Part shown: positions 8,503-17,264 of the stretch, in pieces
How positions within the stretch are numbered: position 1 is the stretch's first letter
Layout: each line of letters begins with the position of its first letter
Assembly (NCBI GenBank): GCA_005880985.1
Contig: VBIQ01000009.1
Coordinates: 93,025 to 143,648, forward strand
Source: Chloroflexota bacterium
GTDB taxonomy: Bacteria; Chloroflexota; Dormibacteria; Aeolococcales; Aeolococcaceae
Direction of reading: 5' to 3'
Length of the DNA stretch: 50,624 nt
Made by a program: the position numbers and the translations under genes
The notes under the pieces: model-generated
What the model saw: the letters and a program-made list of their open reading frames with translations, nothing else
Database searches by the model: none
Told to the model about the DNA's origin: nothing

Positions 8503-9122
8503 CACCAGTCCGTCCGCAGGTAGGCGTCCAGCAACACCCGAAGCTCGCCGAGCACCGAGGTGGGGTCCGCCTCCTGCTCGATGATGCGGATGGAGGTGAC
8601 ATAGCTGGTTGCGATGGCGACCATCCAGTAGGCCATGGCGGTGGGATCGCCGATCCGGATGGAGCCGTCGCGACGGCCCTCCGCCAGGTATTGCTCGGTC
8701 CTGGCCAGAACGAAGCGCTGACTCTCGCCGAACCTGTCGGTGACGTAGGGCAGCAGGAGCTCGGGGTCGACCTCGAGGATGCGCGGCAGCAGCGGATTGC
8801 GGGTCAGCTCCTCGACGGTTCGCACCACCGCCTCGACCAGGCGCTCGCGGGCGGTGACGTGGTCGCTGGCGCGCTGCTCGGCGCGCTCGGTCGCCGTCTC
8901 CACCTCGCGGGTGAGCAGTGACGACCAGAGAGTGGCCGCGTCCGGGAAGCAGCGGTAGAGCGTCATCCGGCTCACCCCGGCGCGACGAGCCACGTCGGAC
9001 ATGGTGGTGCGCCGCACGCCCACGGCGAGCACGCACTCGCTCGCCGCGTCGAGAAGCGCATCCTCGGTCGGGCTCGGCGAGGACGTCGCCACCGCTGACC
9101 CCTTGTGACGCTGAGACGGCAT
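8502..9122 (-). CDS. TetR family regulator of the glpD/agpS locus
   Basis: A 206-residue TetR repressor. The N-terminal helix-turn-helix reads TTMSDVARRAGVSRMTLYRCF, and the remaining all-helical region should be the ligand domain. ATG 9122 is preferred because TACAGT lies exactly 7 nt upstream, a leaderless -10 arrangement. The same 20-bp gap contains a TGnnACA-n-TGTnnCA dyad that would serve as its operator for both directions. It overlaps glpD by one base. By analogy with Rv2250c it probably represses both glpD and the divergent flavoprotein; the ligand is unknown. Confidence 0.88.
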   Translation of the reverse strand: MPSQRHKGSAVATSSPSPTEDALLDAASECVLAVGVRRTTMSDVARRAGVSRMTLYRCFPDAATLWSSLLTREVETATERAEQRASDHVTARERLVEAVVRTVEELTRNPLLPRILEVDPELLLPYVTDRFGESQRFVLARTEQYLAEGRRDGSIRIGDPTAMAYWMVAIATSYVTSIRIIEQEADPTSVLGELRVLLDAYLRTDW

Positions 9123-9123
9123 C

Positions 9124-9138
9124 TGTAACACTGTATCA
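9124..9138. promoter_or_regulatory. Candidate TetR operator and tetR -10 element
   Basis: TGTAACACTGTATCA is a dyad with five of seven positions matching per arm around a central C. It fills the 20-bp gap between the divergent ATGs at 9122 and 9143. On the minus strand it contains TACAGT, 7 nt before the tetR ATG. A repressor bound here would block both transcripts. Confidence 0.5.
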
Positions 9139-9142
9139 GAGC

Positions 9143-10774
9143 ATGAGCACCTCCGAGAAGCCGGCCGGCGTCGAGCTGGCTGGCGACATGTCCTGGTGCG
9201 GCTGGGGCCGGCCAGAGTTGAAGACGGCCCTTCCCGAGGCCGCCCGCGCCCTCCTCGAGCAGGCGCTCGGGATCGGCCGGCTGGACACCCCGGCGGTGCC
9301 CCTCGAGGCGGTGCGGGTCGGCCCCTCCCGGCTCAGCGAGGAGGCGCGCGCCGCGCTGACGGCGGTGGTGGGCGCCGAGCACGTCCTCGTCGATCGGGAT
9401 GCTCGCATCCGACACACCCGGGGCCGGAGCACCGTCGACCTCCTGCGCCTTCGCGGTGGCGACGCGGACTCCGCTCCCGACGCCGTGGTGCTGCCGGCCG
9501 GTCATGAGGAGGTGCTGGCGGTACTGCGCGCCTGCGCTGCGCACGCCGTAGCCGTGGTCCCGTTCGGGGGCGGCACCAGCGTCGTCGGCGGCCTGGAGCT
9601 GCTGCGTGACGGCTTGCAGGCCGTCATCTCTCTCGATCTCCGCCGCCTCGACGCCGTCGTAGCGGTCGATCCCGTGTCGCTGACCGCGGCGCTGCAGCCC
9701 GGCTTGCGCGCGCCGCGGGCCGAGGAGTTGCTCGCGGCGCAGGGCCTCACCCTCGGCCACTTCCCGCAGAGCTTCGAGCACGCCAGCATCGGCGGCTTCG
9801 CGGCGACGCGTTCCGCCGGCCAGGCCTCGTCAGGCTACGGCCGATTCGACGACATGGTGCTGGCGCTGCGGGTGGCGACTCCCGAGGGAAGCCTCGAGCT
9901 CGGTCGCGCTCCCGCGTCGGCCGCCGGCCCCGACCTGCGCCAGCTGTTTGTCGGCTCGGAAGGCGTCCTCGGGGTGATCACCGAGCTCACCTTGCGGGTG
10001 CACCGCACTCCGGAGGTGCGGCTGTACGAGGGCTGGCGCTTTCCCAGCTTCGAGAGCGGCATAACCGCGGTGCGGCGGCTGGTGCAGGAGGATGCGTCGC
10101 CCACTGTGATCCGCCTGTCGGACGAGTCCGAGACCGCAGTCAACCGCGCACTCGAGAGCGCGGCGGCTGATGGCGCGGAGGGTGGCTGTGACGTCATCGC
10201 CGGGTTCGAGGGCAGCAACGCCACCGTGACCGCGGCTCGGACGCTGGCGACGGCGATCCTTACCTCCAAAGGAGGGACACCGACCGGCACCGAGCCCGGT
10301 GAGGCGTGGCTACACGCCCGGTATCGCGCGCCCTACCTGCGCGATGCGCTGCTCGACGTCGGCGTCTTCGCCGAGACGCTGGAGACGGCGACGAGCTGGT
10401 CGAAGCTGGCCGAGTTGCACCGGCAGGTTCGCACCGCACTCGAGCGCGAGCTCACCTGGGAGGGACGGCCGCCGCTGGTGCTCTGCCACGTCTCCCACGT
10501 CTATCCCACCGGTGCCTCGCTGTACTTCACCGTGGTCGCCGCGCTCGCGGAGGATCCGATCGCGCAGTGGAGCCGTGCCAAGCAGGTTGCCTCGGACGCG
10601 ATCGTCGCCTGCGGAGCCACCATCACCCATCACCACGCGGTCGGCATCGATCATCGCGACTGGATGACCGCGGAGATCGGCGCGCTCGGGGTCGAGATCC
10701 TTCGCGCCGTTAAGCAGCGCGTCGATCCGCGCGGCATCCTCAACCCGGGAAAGCTGATCCCCGATCCGGAGTGA
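9143..10774 (+). CDS. Alkyldihydroxyacetonephosphate synthase-like FAD flavoprotein
   Basis: A 543-residue VAO-type FAD enzyme. The FAD-binding region shows VVPFGGGTSVVGGLE, PQSFEHASIGGFAATRSAG and YGRFDDMVLALRV; GSEGVLGVITELTLRVH follows, and the C-terminus has HVSHVYPTGASLYFT, HHHAVGIDHRDWM and DPRGILNPGKLIP. These are hallmarks of alkyl-DHAP synthase (AGPS), which swaps the acyl chain of acyl-DHAP for a fatty alcohol to make ether lipids. Actinobacterial homologues such as Rv2251 are not biochemically assigned, so the exact reaction is inferred. No ribosome binding site is visible before ATG 9143. The neighbouring glpD makes DHAP, consistent with a shared pathway. Confidence 0.8.
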   Translation: MSTSEKPAGVELAGDMSWCGWGRPELKTALPEAARALLEQALGIGRLDTPAVPLEAVRVGPSRLSEEARAALTAVVGAEHVLVDRDARIRHTRGRSTVDLLRLRGGDADSAPDAVVLPAGHEEVLAVLRACAAHAVAVVPFGGGTSVVGGLELLRDGLQAVISLDLRRLDAVVAVDPVSLTAALQPGLRAPRAEELLAAQGLTLGHFPQSFEHASIGGFAATRSAGQASSGYGRFDDMVLALRVATPEGSLELGRAPASAAGPDLRQLFVGSEGVLGVITELTLRVHRTPEVRLYEGWRFPSFESGITAVRRLVQEDASPTVIRLSDESETAVNRALESAAADGAEGGCDVIAGFEGSNATVTAARTLATAILTSKGGTPTGTEPGEAWLHARYRAPYLRDALLDVGVFAETLETATSWSKLAELHRQVRTALERELTWEGRPPLVLCHVSHVYPTGASLYFTVVAALAEDPIAQWSRAKQVASDAIVACGATITHHHAVGIDHRDWMTAEIGALGVEILRAVKQRVDPRGILNPGKLIPDPE

Positions 10775-10801
10775 CGGCTCCGAACATTCGGCGCCCACAA
10801 A

Positions 10802-12337
10802 TCATGGTGTCACCGCCATACCGGCCGGATTGCCTGGGTAGCCGTGGTCCGTCAGATTGCCGTAGTAGGCGCCAGCGTTGCCGAAGCCATACAAGTTCCC
10901 TTGGGCCGTGGGAATGTAGTAGCCACCGCCATCGAAGGTCAGCGCAATACCTGCCGGATTACCAGGATACCCGTGGTCGGTTAGGTTGCCGAAATAGCGC
11001 GTGGCGTCGCCAAAACCGTACAGATTCCCCTGCGTCGTAACGATATAGTAGCCGCCACCATCAGGCGTCAGGGCGATCCCGGCAGGATTGCCAGGGTAGT
11101 GATGATCGGTGAGGTTGCCATAGTAGGCCGACGCGTCACCAAAGCCGTAGAGATTCCCCTGCACGGTCACGATGTAATAGCCGCCGCCGTCGCGTGTCAG
11201 CGTGATACCCGCTGGGGTTCCCGGATAATGGTGGTCGGTCAAATTCCCGAAGTACGGTGTTGCGTCACCGAACCCGTAGAGATTCCCCTGCGCGGTCGGG
11301 ATGTAATAACCCCCTCGGTCCGGAGTCAGGGCGATGCCGGCGGGAGTGCCCGGGTAATGGTGGTCTGTCAAGTTCCCATAGTAGGCAGTAGCGTCCCCGA
11401 AGCCATACAGGTTGCCCTGCGCTGAAGGGATGTAGTAGCCGCCTACATGTGTGCCAGGCGTGGGCGTAGGCGTCGGCGTCGGGGTCGGGGTCGACGTCTT
11501 GGAAGTCGACGTCGAGGCGGTGCTTATCGAAGTGGAAGTGCTCGAGGAGCTACTGGACGTCGAGCTCGGCGTAGGCGTCGGTGTCGGTCCTATTGAGGAG
11601 CCGCTACCAGTGCCGTTTTGCGGGCCAGAGCCCGACGGGCTGCTCGAGGACTGCGTTAGATAGGAGAATTGACTGTACGAGGGCGAGTTACTGGAGCGTA
11701 TCTCCTCGAATGAAGCGGTCTGACCTGCCGATAGTGAACCATTGGAGGTGTTGACAAATGTGAAATCGGTGTCCACCGCTGTCCCATTGTTCGAGTGAAA
11801 CGTGAATACGATCTCGACGAAGTCGGCAGTCGTGGTGTTGTTGTTTGTAACCGTTCCGACAACGTGCTCCGAGCCGATGCTATCGATGAAGTGGTTCGTC
11901 ACCTGGGTGGTGAAATTGCGATTGGGGGGCATAGTTGCCGAGCTGTCGGCGATGTCGGAGATCGTGTAGTGGTCGTAACCAGCCGGCGGAGAAATATCGT
12001 CGAGATAGGGAGAACGTTCGCCTGGTGCTAAAGGATCAACGGACGCAAACGTGAAATCTGTGGCGAGCAAAGTTCCGGTTGAATTGTACTCGTTGATGAA
12101 TATCTCAATGAACGAGCGCGACTCAGTGCCAACATTCTGAACCTCTCCAACAAGGTGCTCATTGCCAATGGAGTCACGCCACTGACTCGTGGAGAGCAGC
12201 ACCACATCGGATGCCGTGTAGGCATGAGCAACGCGAGAAGGGACCACCAGTGCGAGCGCGCCCGTCACTACCAAGGCGAGTGAGGAGAGCGCCGCGAGGC
12301 GCCGACGCCCCATTGGACCGGAACTTCTGATCCCCAT
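10802..12337 (-). CDS. Secreted protein with FxLYD-like domains and five 43-residue YGFGDA repeats
   Basis: A 511-residue exported protein. A signal peptide (about 1-42, ending near VAHA) is followed by two related FxLYD-like beta domains, each containing an IGxEHxVGxVxN motif (about 43-125 and 126-210). Next comes a Ser/Thr/Pro linker (about 225-300), then five tandem repeats of exactly 43 residues with the consensus GGYYI-T-QGNLYGFGDA and YYGNLTDH-YPG-PAGIALTPD. The repeats resemble the DGGVFAFGDA repeats of actinobacterial cell-wall proteins and may form a propeller or solenoid. The protein ends with the last repeat and has no anchor. GGAGG lies 7 nt before the ATG. Likely role is surface binding; no catalytic residues are evident. 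Confidence 0.85.
   Translation of the reverse strand: MGIRSSGPMGRRRLAALSSLALVVTGALALVVPSRVAHAYTASDVVLLSTSQWRDSIGNEHLVGEVQNVGTESRSFIEIFINEYNSTGTLLATDFTFASVDPLAPGERSPYLDDISPPAGYDHYTISDIADSSATMPPNRNFTTQVTNHFIDSIGSEHVVGTVTNNNTTTADFVEIVFTFHSNNGTAVDTDFTFVNTSNGSLSAGQTASFEEIRSSNSPSYSQFSYLTQSSSSPSGSGPQNGTGSGSSIGPTPTPTPSSTSSSSSSTSTSISTASTSTSKTSTPTPTPTPTPTPGTHVGGYYIPSAQGNLYGFGDATAYYGNLTDHHYPGTPAGIALTPDRGGYYIPTAQGNLYGFGDATPYFGNLTDHHYPGTPAGITLTRDGGGYYIVTVQGNLYGFGDASAYYGNLTDHHYPGNPAGIALTPDGGGYYIVTTQGNLYGFGDATRYFGNLTDHGYPGNPAGIALTFDGGGYYIPTAQGNLYGFGNAGAYYGNLTDHGYPGNPAGMAVTP
10806..11450 (-). repeat. Five tandem 129-bp coding repeats
   Basis: The 3' part of the secreted protein gene consists of five copies of a 129-bp unit. 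The copies have diverged mostly at third positions while the amino acids are kept. This shows selection on the repeat and not a very recent amplification, although the unit remains prone to copy-number change. Confidence 0.85.
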
Positions 12338-12700
12338 GGCCGCGCCTCCAGTTCCCCTCCGGGTCCTGCACAGGACGACGATCGCGATGGTGGACGCTCA
12401 AACGTGTGACGTCAAGCAAAAAGAGCGGCCCAAAGCGCGACGCCATGCACCAATCGCGTCGCACGCATGGACAACGAACTGCGGCGGAATTTGACCCGTA
12501 CCTTTTGGCTGCCTTACCGAAGATGAGTGAAGTGTCCGCCGCGCGACCGTCACTCTTAGCCATCGCTATCACCCAAATGGGTGAAGTCCTGTTCTCGATC
12601 AAGAGTCGCGTGTCGACTCCTTCCTGGCAGGCATGGCTTGGGCTGGGAGGCGGAGGTGCAGCCCGGGCGTAGCCTCTTTGTGGAGAGGAAAGGGCGCCGG
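12338..12700. other. Intergenic region between two minus-strand genes
   Basis: No convincing gene is seen in these 363 bp. The part next to the repeat-protein gene should hold its promoter and is less GC-rich than the surroundings. A perfect dyad CACCCA-AA-TGGGTG at 12570-12583 is the only clear symmetric element and could be a regulator site. Confidence 0.5.
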
Positions 12701-13648
12701 TCAGGCGGCTGCGCGCGCCGCGCGGGCTGCGATCTGCACCGTTCCGGTGCGGAAGCCCGACCACCAGCTGACGCGCTCCACGTCGAGCGCCACCGTTGCC
12801 AGCGCACCGCGGCGCGAGAGGATGCTCTCGCGGCCACGCAGCATCGCGCCGGCGAGTCGCGTGGGCCGGAGCGCCAGGCCGCCATCGAAGGACAGGCACG
12901 CGGCGTCGCCATCAGCGGCGCCGGCGACGCGCAGCGCCTGCGCGGGGACGAGCACTGTCGCGCCGCCTTCCAAAGAATTTGCCGGCAGTACCACCGGACC
13001 GGATGGAGTGGACCAGCCGAGCGCTGCGCCACCGCTGGCAGACACCGTCGCCGCAGCTCGCTGCGGCACCCCGTCCAGCGACACCGCGCGGTGCACGCTG
13101 CCGGCGCGCCGCTGCGGCGAGGACGCTCGGCGTGCCGACGGCCAGCGACCGACAACGCGCACCACCTGGTCGTCCTCGATCAGCATCGCGCGTTGCGGCG
13201 TGATCCCGACCAGCACCCGGTCGTGGGGGAGAGACCCGGCAGTGCAGCCGGCGGCGTCAACCAGATAGCCGCCCAATAGCGCGGCGTTGCGCAAGCCGTA
13301 TCCCGCCAGCGCCCGCGGCCACCAGGGGTTGCGCGCCAGCCGCATCGCATCGCCCGGCCCCCAGGGCGAGAGCACCTCGGCGGTTCCGGACAGCACGACG
13401 CTGCGCTCGCCGTCCCGGACCAGGACGGAGACGCGCGGGTGGCGCCGCAGCGTCCGAACCTTGACGGTGTTGCGGGAGCTGACCAGCCAGAGGCGTCCGC
13501 CGGCGACGGCGTAGGCGGTTGGGGTCACGTGCGGACCCCGCGCCGTCTCGACCGCCAGGTGCAGCAGTCGAGGGTCCTCGAGCACACCGGCGATCTCGGG
13601 TCGATCGAGCAGGGGGGTCACTGCGCCCATCCTAACGCGACGCGTCAC
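12701..13648 (-). CDS. Pyridoxamine 5'-phosphate oxidase-like split-barrel protein with C-terminal extension
   Basis: A 315-residue protein. Residues about 15-150 show the split-barrel flavin fold (HVTPTAYAVAGGRLWLVSS, VKVRTLRRHPRVSVLVRDG, VVLSGTAEVLSPW), as in PPOX-type proteins that bind FMN, F420 or haem. The second half (about 155-315) is Ala/Arg-rich with strand-like segments that I do not recognise, so the protein is about twice the usual family length. The start is uncertain: GTG 13648 or ATG 13630. The 8-bp inverted repeat at 13635-13655 overlaps the upstream start. It is divergent from the phosphoesterase gene. Confidence 0.7.
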   Translation of the reverse strand: MTRRVRMGAVTPLLDRPEIAGVLEDPRLLHLAVETARGPHVTPTAYAVAGGRLWLVSSRNTVKVRTLRRHPRVSVLVRDGERSVVLSGTAEVLSPWGPGDAMRLARNPWWPRALAGYGLRNAALLGGYLVDAAGCTAGSLPHDRVLVGITPQRAMLIEDDQVVRVVGRWPSARRASSPQRRAGSVHRAVSLDGVPQRAAATVSASGGAALGWSTPSGPVVLPANSLEGGATVLVPAQALRVAGAADGDAACLSFDGGLALRPTRLAGAMLRGRESILSRRGALATVALDVERVSWWSGFRTGTVQIAARAARAAA

Positions 13649-13655
13649 GTCGCGT
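13635..13655. promoter_or_regulatory. 8-bp inverted repeat at the start of the PPOX-like gene
   Basis: Perfect arms ACGCGACG and CGTCGCGT flank 5 nt. It lies in the short divergent region shared with the phosphoesterase gene and overlaps one of the two candidate start codons. An operator is plausible; if so, it favours ATG 13630 as the start. Confidence 0.4.
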
Positions 13656-13776
13656 CAAACGGCGCCGGGCAGGCCGCGGACCGACGCAATCGCGCCATAT
13701 ACTGCCCGCGTATCGCCGAAGGGGGTCAGCGGCACAAGTACCGCGAGCTCGGTGGCGTTAGGAAGGGATGGATTCA

Positions 13777-15096
13777 ATGAGATTCAGGGTACGGCTGCTG
13801 CCGTCGCTCGCGCTGCTCGCGTTCGGGCTGGTACTCACGCTTGGCACCTCGCAGGCGGTGGTCCGGGCCGCGTCGCCGCCGACCTCCGTCGCCAAGGGCC
13901 TGTCCTCCGTTCAGCACATCGTCGTGCTGATGCAGGAGAACCGCTCCGAGGATCACTACTTCGGGCAGCTGAGCGCCGAGGGTCAGCCGGCAGCCACACC
14001 GGAGCCGGCGAACGCCTCCAACCCGAATCCCACCAACCCCTCCGGCCCGCCGATCACCGCCTTCCACAAGACGAACTACTGTGAGGTCGCCGACCTGAAC
14101 CACTCGTGGAACGGAACCCACCAGGAGTGGGACAACGGAGCGATGGACGGCTTCACCGCCGCCAACGTCGTCTCGGCGGATCCAACCGGCAGCCGCACCA
14201 TGGGCTACTACGACAAGCGCGACCTTCCCTTCTACTACGACCTCTACAGCAAATTCGCCATCGGCGACCACTACTTCGCCTCGGTCCTGTCCCAGACCTT
14301 CCCCAACCGCTTCTTCCTGCTGGCCGGAACGTCGTTCGGTCACATTCGCAACGACCTGGCCCCTCCCGACGGCTTCACCCAGCGGAGCATCTTCAACCTC
14401 CTCGATGAGGCGAGCCCGCCAATCAGCTGGAAGATCTACTACTCCTCGGTCCCATTCGCCTTCGAGTTCTCCTACGTCCGCAACCAGCATCCCGACCACG
14501 CCGTTCCCATCTCACAGTACTTCGCCGACGCGGCGGCAGGGACGCTTCCCCAGGTCGCGTTCGTCGACCCCATCTTCCTCGGGCCCACCAACGTCGAGAA
14601 CGACGAGCATCCGCCCAGCAACATCCAGGTCGGCCAGAAGTTCGTCTCCGATGTGACCCACGCGCTGTTCACCAGTCCCGACTGGTCGTCGTCTGCTATG
14701 TTCCTGACCTACGATGAGCATGGCGGCTTCTATGACCACGTGGCCCCGCCGCCGGCGCCGGTGCCGGACAGCATTGCCCCGATGCTGCAGGCTGGCGATA
14801 CGCCCGGAGCGTTCGACCGCTACGGGATCCGGGTACCGGTGGCGGTGATCTCACCGTTTGCGAAGAGCCACTTCGTCTCCCACACCGTCAACGATCACAC
14901 CTCGATCCTGCGCTTCATCGAGACCCGCTTCCACCTGCCGGCTCTGACCAACCGTGACGGCAGTGCCAACCCGATGCTGGAGTTCTTCGATTTCAAGGGC
15001 GCTCCCTTCAAGACGCCCCCCACCCTGGCGCAGGCCGTGATCGACCCGGCGCAGTTCGCCGCGTGCAGCACCGCTCCACCGAACGGGACGCCGTAG
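13777..15096 (+). CDS. Secreted phosphoesterase (phospholipase C/acid phosphatase family)
   Basis: A 439-residue exported phosphoesterase of the PF04185 type. After a signal peptide (about 1-30) come IVVLMQENRSEDHYFGQL, which holds the metal-binding Glu-Asn pair, and GDHYFASVLSQTFPNRFFL. FLTYDEHGGFYDHVAPP and the C-terminal YGIRVPVAVISPFAKSHFVS and NDHTSILRFIETRF follow. Members hydrolyse phosphate mono- or diesters, including phospholipids, outside the cell. ATG 13777 is preferred to ATG 13768 because GGAAGGG at 13761-13767 abuts the latter and leaves 9 nt before the former. Phosphate scavenging is a likely role. Confidence 0.87.
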   Translation: MRFRVRLLPSLALLAFGLVLTLGTSQAVVRAASPPTSVAKGLSSVQHIVVLMQENRSEDHYFGQLSAEGQPAATPEPANASNPNPTNPSGPPITAFHKTNYCEVADLNHSWNGTHQEWDNGAMDGFTAANVVSADPTGSRTMGYYDKRDLPFYYDLYSKFAIGDHYFASVLSQTFPNRFFLLAGTSFGHIRNDLAPPDGFTQRSIFNLLDEASPPISWKIYYSSVPFAFEFSYVRNQHPDHAVPISQYFADAAAGTLPQVAFVDPIFLGPTNVENDEHPPSNIQVGQKFVSDVTHALFTSPDWSSSAMFLTYDEHGGFYDHVAPPPAPVPDSIAPMLQAGDTPGAFDRYGIRVPVAVISPFAKSHFVSHTVNDHTSILRFIETRFHLPALTNRDGSANPMLEFFDFKGAPFKTPPTLAQAVIDPAQFAACSTAPPNGTP

Positions 15097-15117
15097 TCGG
15101 GTAGGCTCCGGGGCGCC

Positions 15118-15429
15118 GTGCCCAGCTCACTCGACCCGATCAGCCCCGAGGCCGCCTACCGCCAGCTGCAGAGCCACCCGGCGTGGATCGTGGAACGCAA
15201 CCGCATTCGTCGCGATCTTCGGGTGGCCTCGTTCCGCGACGCGATCGCCGTCATCGGTGGCGTCGCCGAGGTCGCCGATGCCGTCGACCACCACCCCAAC
15301 ATCTGCATCCACGAGGGTAGCTTCGTGCGGCTCGAGCTCTACACCCACCTCCACAACGCCATCAGCCAGCGCGACGTCGACCTGGCGCTGGCCCTCGACG
15401 GCGTGCTCGAGGCGGCGTCACCCGCCTGA
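15118..15429 (+). CDS. Pterin-4a-carbinolamine dehydratase
   Basis: A 103-residue protein with the PCD fold pattern. FRDAIAVIGGVAEVADAVDHHPNICIHEG contributes the conserved His-His-Pro, and LELYTHLHNAISQRDVDLA completes the active-site region. It dehydrates 4a-hydroxytetrahydrobiopterin in aromatic amino-acid hydroxylase cycles, though many bacterial copies have unassigned roles. It begins with GTG 22 bp after the phosphoesterase stop. Its last 12 bp overlap the convergent LLM oxidoreductase gene. No hydroxylase gene is visible in the window. Confidence 0.85.
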   Translation: MPSSLDPISPEAAYRQLQSHPAWIVERNRIRRDLRVASFRDAIAVIGGVAEVADAVDHHPNICIHEGSFVRLELYTHLHNAISQRDVDLALALDGVLEAASPA

Positions 15430-16392
15430 TCCGACCCCCAGGCTCAGCTGCCCCGCCGCCCGGCCCGCCAGCTCCAGCGGCTGCTGCCGCCCGGACACCG
15501 CGATCCTCTCGACCGCGGGGATCACCTCGGTGGCGAGCAGCTCGAAGGGCTCCAGCTCGTGGACATCGGGGATGCTGAAGATCGCGTGGTCGATGCCGAG
15601 CTCGGCCAGCTGACCGAACAGCTCGATGGCAGCTGCCGGCGTCAACGACCCGCCGCGTCCGTCACGCGAGAAACGCAGATGGCTCAGCGAGGTCTTCTCG
15701 ATCTGATCGTACGGGCGCCGTTCCGCCTCGCAGTGCCCGCGCAGCACCTCCAGCTTGTGCCGAATGACGCCCAGATCCTCGAAGGCAAAGAGGTTGCACG
15801 CGTCCGCGTACTTGGCCACCAGCCGCAGCGTCTTGCGCTCACCCGAGCCGCCGATGAGGATCGGTGGATGCGGGTGCTGCAGCGGCTGCGGCGAGTTGAG
15901 CGGACGCTCGAGCCGGTAGTGCTTCCCGTTGAACGGGGTCTCGTCGCCGGCCCACATCTGCAGCGCGATCTGCAGCGTCTCCTCGAGGCGCTCGAAGCGC
16001 TCCCCCAGACGCGGGAAGGCGATGCCGAGACCGCGGTGCTCCTGCTCGTTCCAGGCGGCGCCGATGCCGAAGTAGGCGCGGCCGTTGGAGAGAACGTCGA
16101 GGGTGGTCGCGGTCTTGACCAGGATGCCGGGATGACGGTAGGTGACGCCGGTCACCATGGTGCCGAGCCGGATCCGGTTGGTGCGCCCTGCCGCGTAGCT
16201 CAGCGCGGTCCAGCCCTCGAGCATCTCGCGCTCGGGCGGGCCCACCACACCGATCTGGAAGAAGTGGTCCATCACCCAGAGGCTGTAGAGGCCGGCACGG
16301 TCGGCGCGCTCGGCGATCAGCCCGAAGGTGTCCGCCAGGCGGTGCTGGCCGTCCGGCCAGGTGAAGTTGGGAACCTGCAGACCCAGACGCAT
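15418..16392 (-). CDS. F420-dependent LLM-class oxidoreductase
   Basis: A 324-residue luciferase-like TIM barrel. RLGLQVPNFTWP opens the first strand, then YSLWVMDHFFQIG, LGTMVTGVTYRHPGILVKTATTLDVLSNGRAYFGIGAAWNEQEHRGLG and PILIGGSGERKTLRLVAKYAD. The last three blocks are characteristic of F420-dependent members. It should transfer hydride between F420 and an unknown organic substrate. ATG 16392 is set by GGAGG 8 nt upstream. The gene is convergent and slightly overlapping with the pterin dehydratase, and divergent from the mycothiol-family gene. Confidence 0.87.
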   Translation of the reverse strand: MRLGLQVPNFTWPDGQHRLADTFGLIAERADRAGLYSLWVMDHFFQIGVVGPPEREMLEGWTALSYAAGRTNRIRLGTMVTGVTYRHPGILVKTATTLDVLSNGRAYFGIGAAWNEQEHRGLGIAFPRLGERFERLEETLQIALQMWAGDETPFNGKHYRLERPLNSPQPLQHPHPPILIGGSGERKTLRLVAKYADACNLFAFEDLGVIRHKLEVLRGHCEAERRPYDQIEKTSLSHLRFSRDGRGGSLTPAAAIELFGQLAELGIDHAIFSIPDVHELEPFELLATEVIPAVERIAVSGRQQPLELAGRAAGQLSLGVGSGG

Positions 16393-16454
16393 GACCACCA
16401 CCTCCAGTGCGTCCTCAGTCTACGGCGTGGCTGTCGGCGTCCGGGCGCACCCGG

Positions 16455-16460
16455 TAGGCT
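16455..16460 (+). promoter_or_regulatory. Leaderless-type -10 element
   Basis: TAGGCT lies 6 nt before the GTG start of the mycothiol-family gene, which has no Shine-Dalgarno sequence. Transcription would begin at or near the start codon. Confidence 0.4.
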
Positions 16461-16466
16461 GCTCGC

Positions 16467-17264
16467 GTGACCGTGACCCAGCAGTCGCTCGACGCCGAGC
16501 TCGCCCTCGTCCATCAGGCGACGTCGCGCCTGCTGCAGACCGCCGCCGCCGTCGACGACGCCGAGATGCGCGCTCGGTCCGAGCTGCCCGGCTGGAGCAT
16601 CGGCCACGTCCTCACCCACGTCGCCCGCAACGGCGAGTCGCATCTGCGCCGCGCCCGTGGCGCGCTGGAAGGACACATGGTTCCCCAGTACGTCGGCGGA
16701 AGCGAGGGTCGCAACGCCGAGATCGAGGGCGGCGCCTCGCGACCGGCGCGCGAGGTGCTCGCCGACCTGCGCTCGGTCTGCGACGCGCTGGCCGCGACGT
16801 GGGCGGAGATGACGCCGGAGGCGTGGGCGCGTCGCATCGACTTCATGGGCGGCGAGCCGCGTCCGGCCGCGACCGGTCCCACCGCGCGGCTGGTCGAGGT
16901 CGAGGTGCATCACGTCGACCTGGGACGCGGGTACCAGCCCGCCGACTGGCTCGCGGCGGGCGTCAATGGCATCCTCGGCTATATCGTGGCGGCGCTTGCG
17001 CGGCGCGCCGGCGATGTGCGCGGTGAGAAGGCGTCCTGGCATCTCCATCGCACCGATGGCGAGGGGGAGTGGGTGGTCCGGCGTGACACCGGGGGCAGCA
17101 CCGTCAGCGCGAAGCATGTCAAGGCGGACTGCGCCGTGCGCGGCCCGGGATACGCGCTGGTCGCCTGGCTGATGGGACGGCGGACGCTCGCCGCGGTCGG
17201 GCTCGACGTCGTTGGCGATACCGAGCTGGCGGCGACGCTGCCCGGTCTGTACCCCTACGACTGA
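16467..17264 (+). CDS. Maleylpyruvate isomerase family mycothiol-dependent protein
   Basis: A 265-residue protein with the DinB-like N-terminal domain of mycothiol-dependent maleylpyruvate isomerases. The signature is ELPGWSIGHVLTHVARNGESHLRRA, and the metal-binding His recurs in ARLVEVEVHHVDLGRGY. The C-terminal part (about 185-260) corresponds to the sterol-carrier-like domain of the family. Its catalytic activity may be isomerisation of maleylpyruvate in gentisate breakdown, but most members are unassigned and no other gentisate genes are present. The family indicates mycothiol as the cell's thiol. GTG start, probably leaderless. Confidence 0.8.
   Translation: MTVTQQSLDAELALVHQATSRLLQTAAAVDDAEMRARSELPGWSIGHVLTHVARNGESHLRRARGALEGHMVPQYVGGSEGRNAEIEGGASRPAREVLADLRSVCDALAATWAEMTPEAWARRIDFMGGEPRPAATGPTARLVEVEVHHVDLGRGYQPADWLAAGVNGILGYIVAALARRAGDVRGEKASWHLHRTDGEGEWVVRRDTGGSTVSAKHVKADCAVRGPGYALVAWLMGRRTLAAVGLDVVGDTELAATLPGLYPYD

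Noticed and set aside
11460..11600. Simple-sequence region resembling a CRISPR or minisatellite
   Set aside because: The short GGCGTCGGCGT-like repeats encode the Thr/Pro/Ser linker of the secreted protein and have no spacer structure; no CRISPR array is present in the window.
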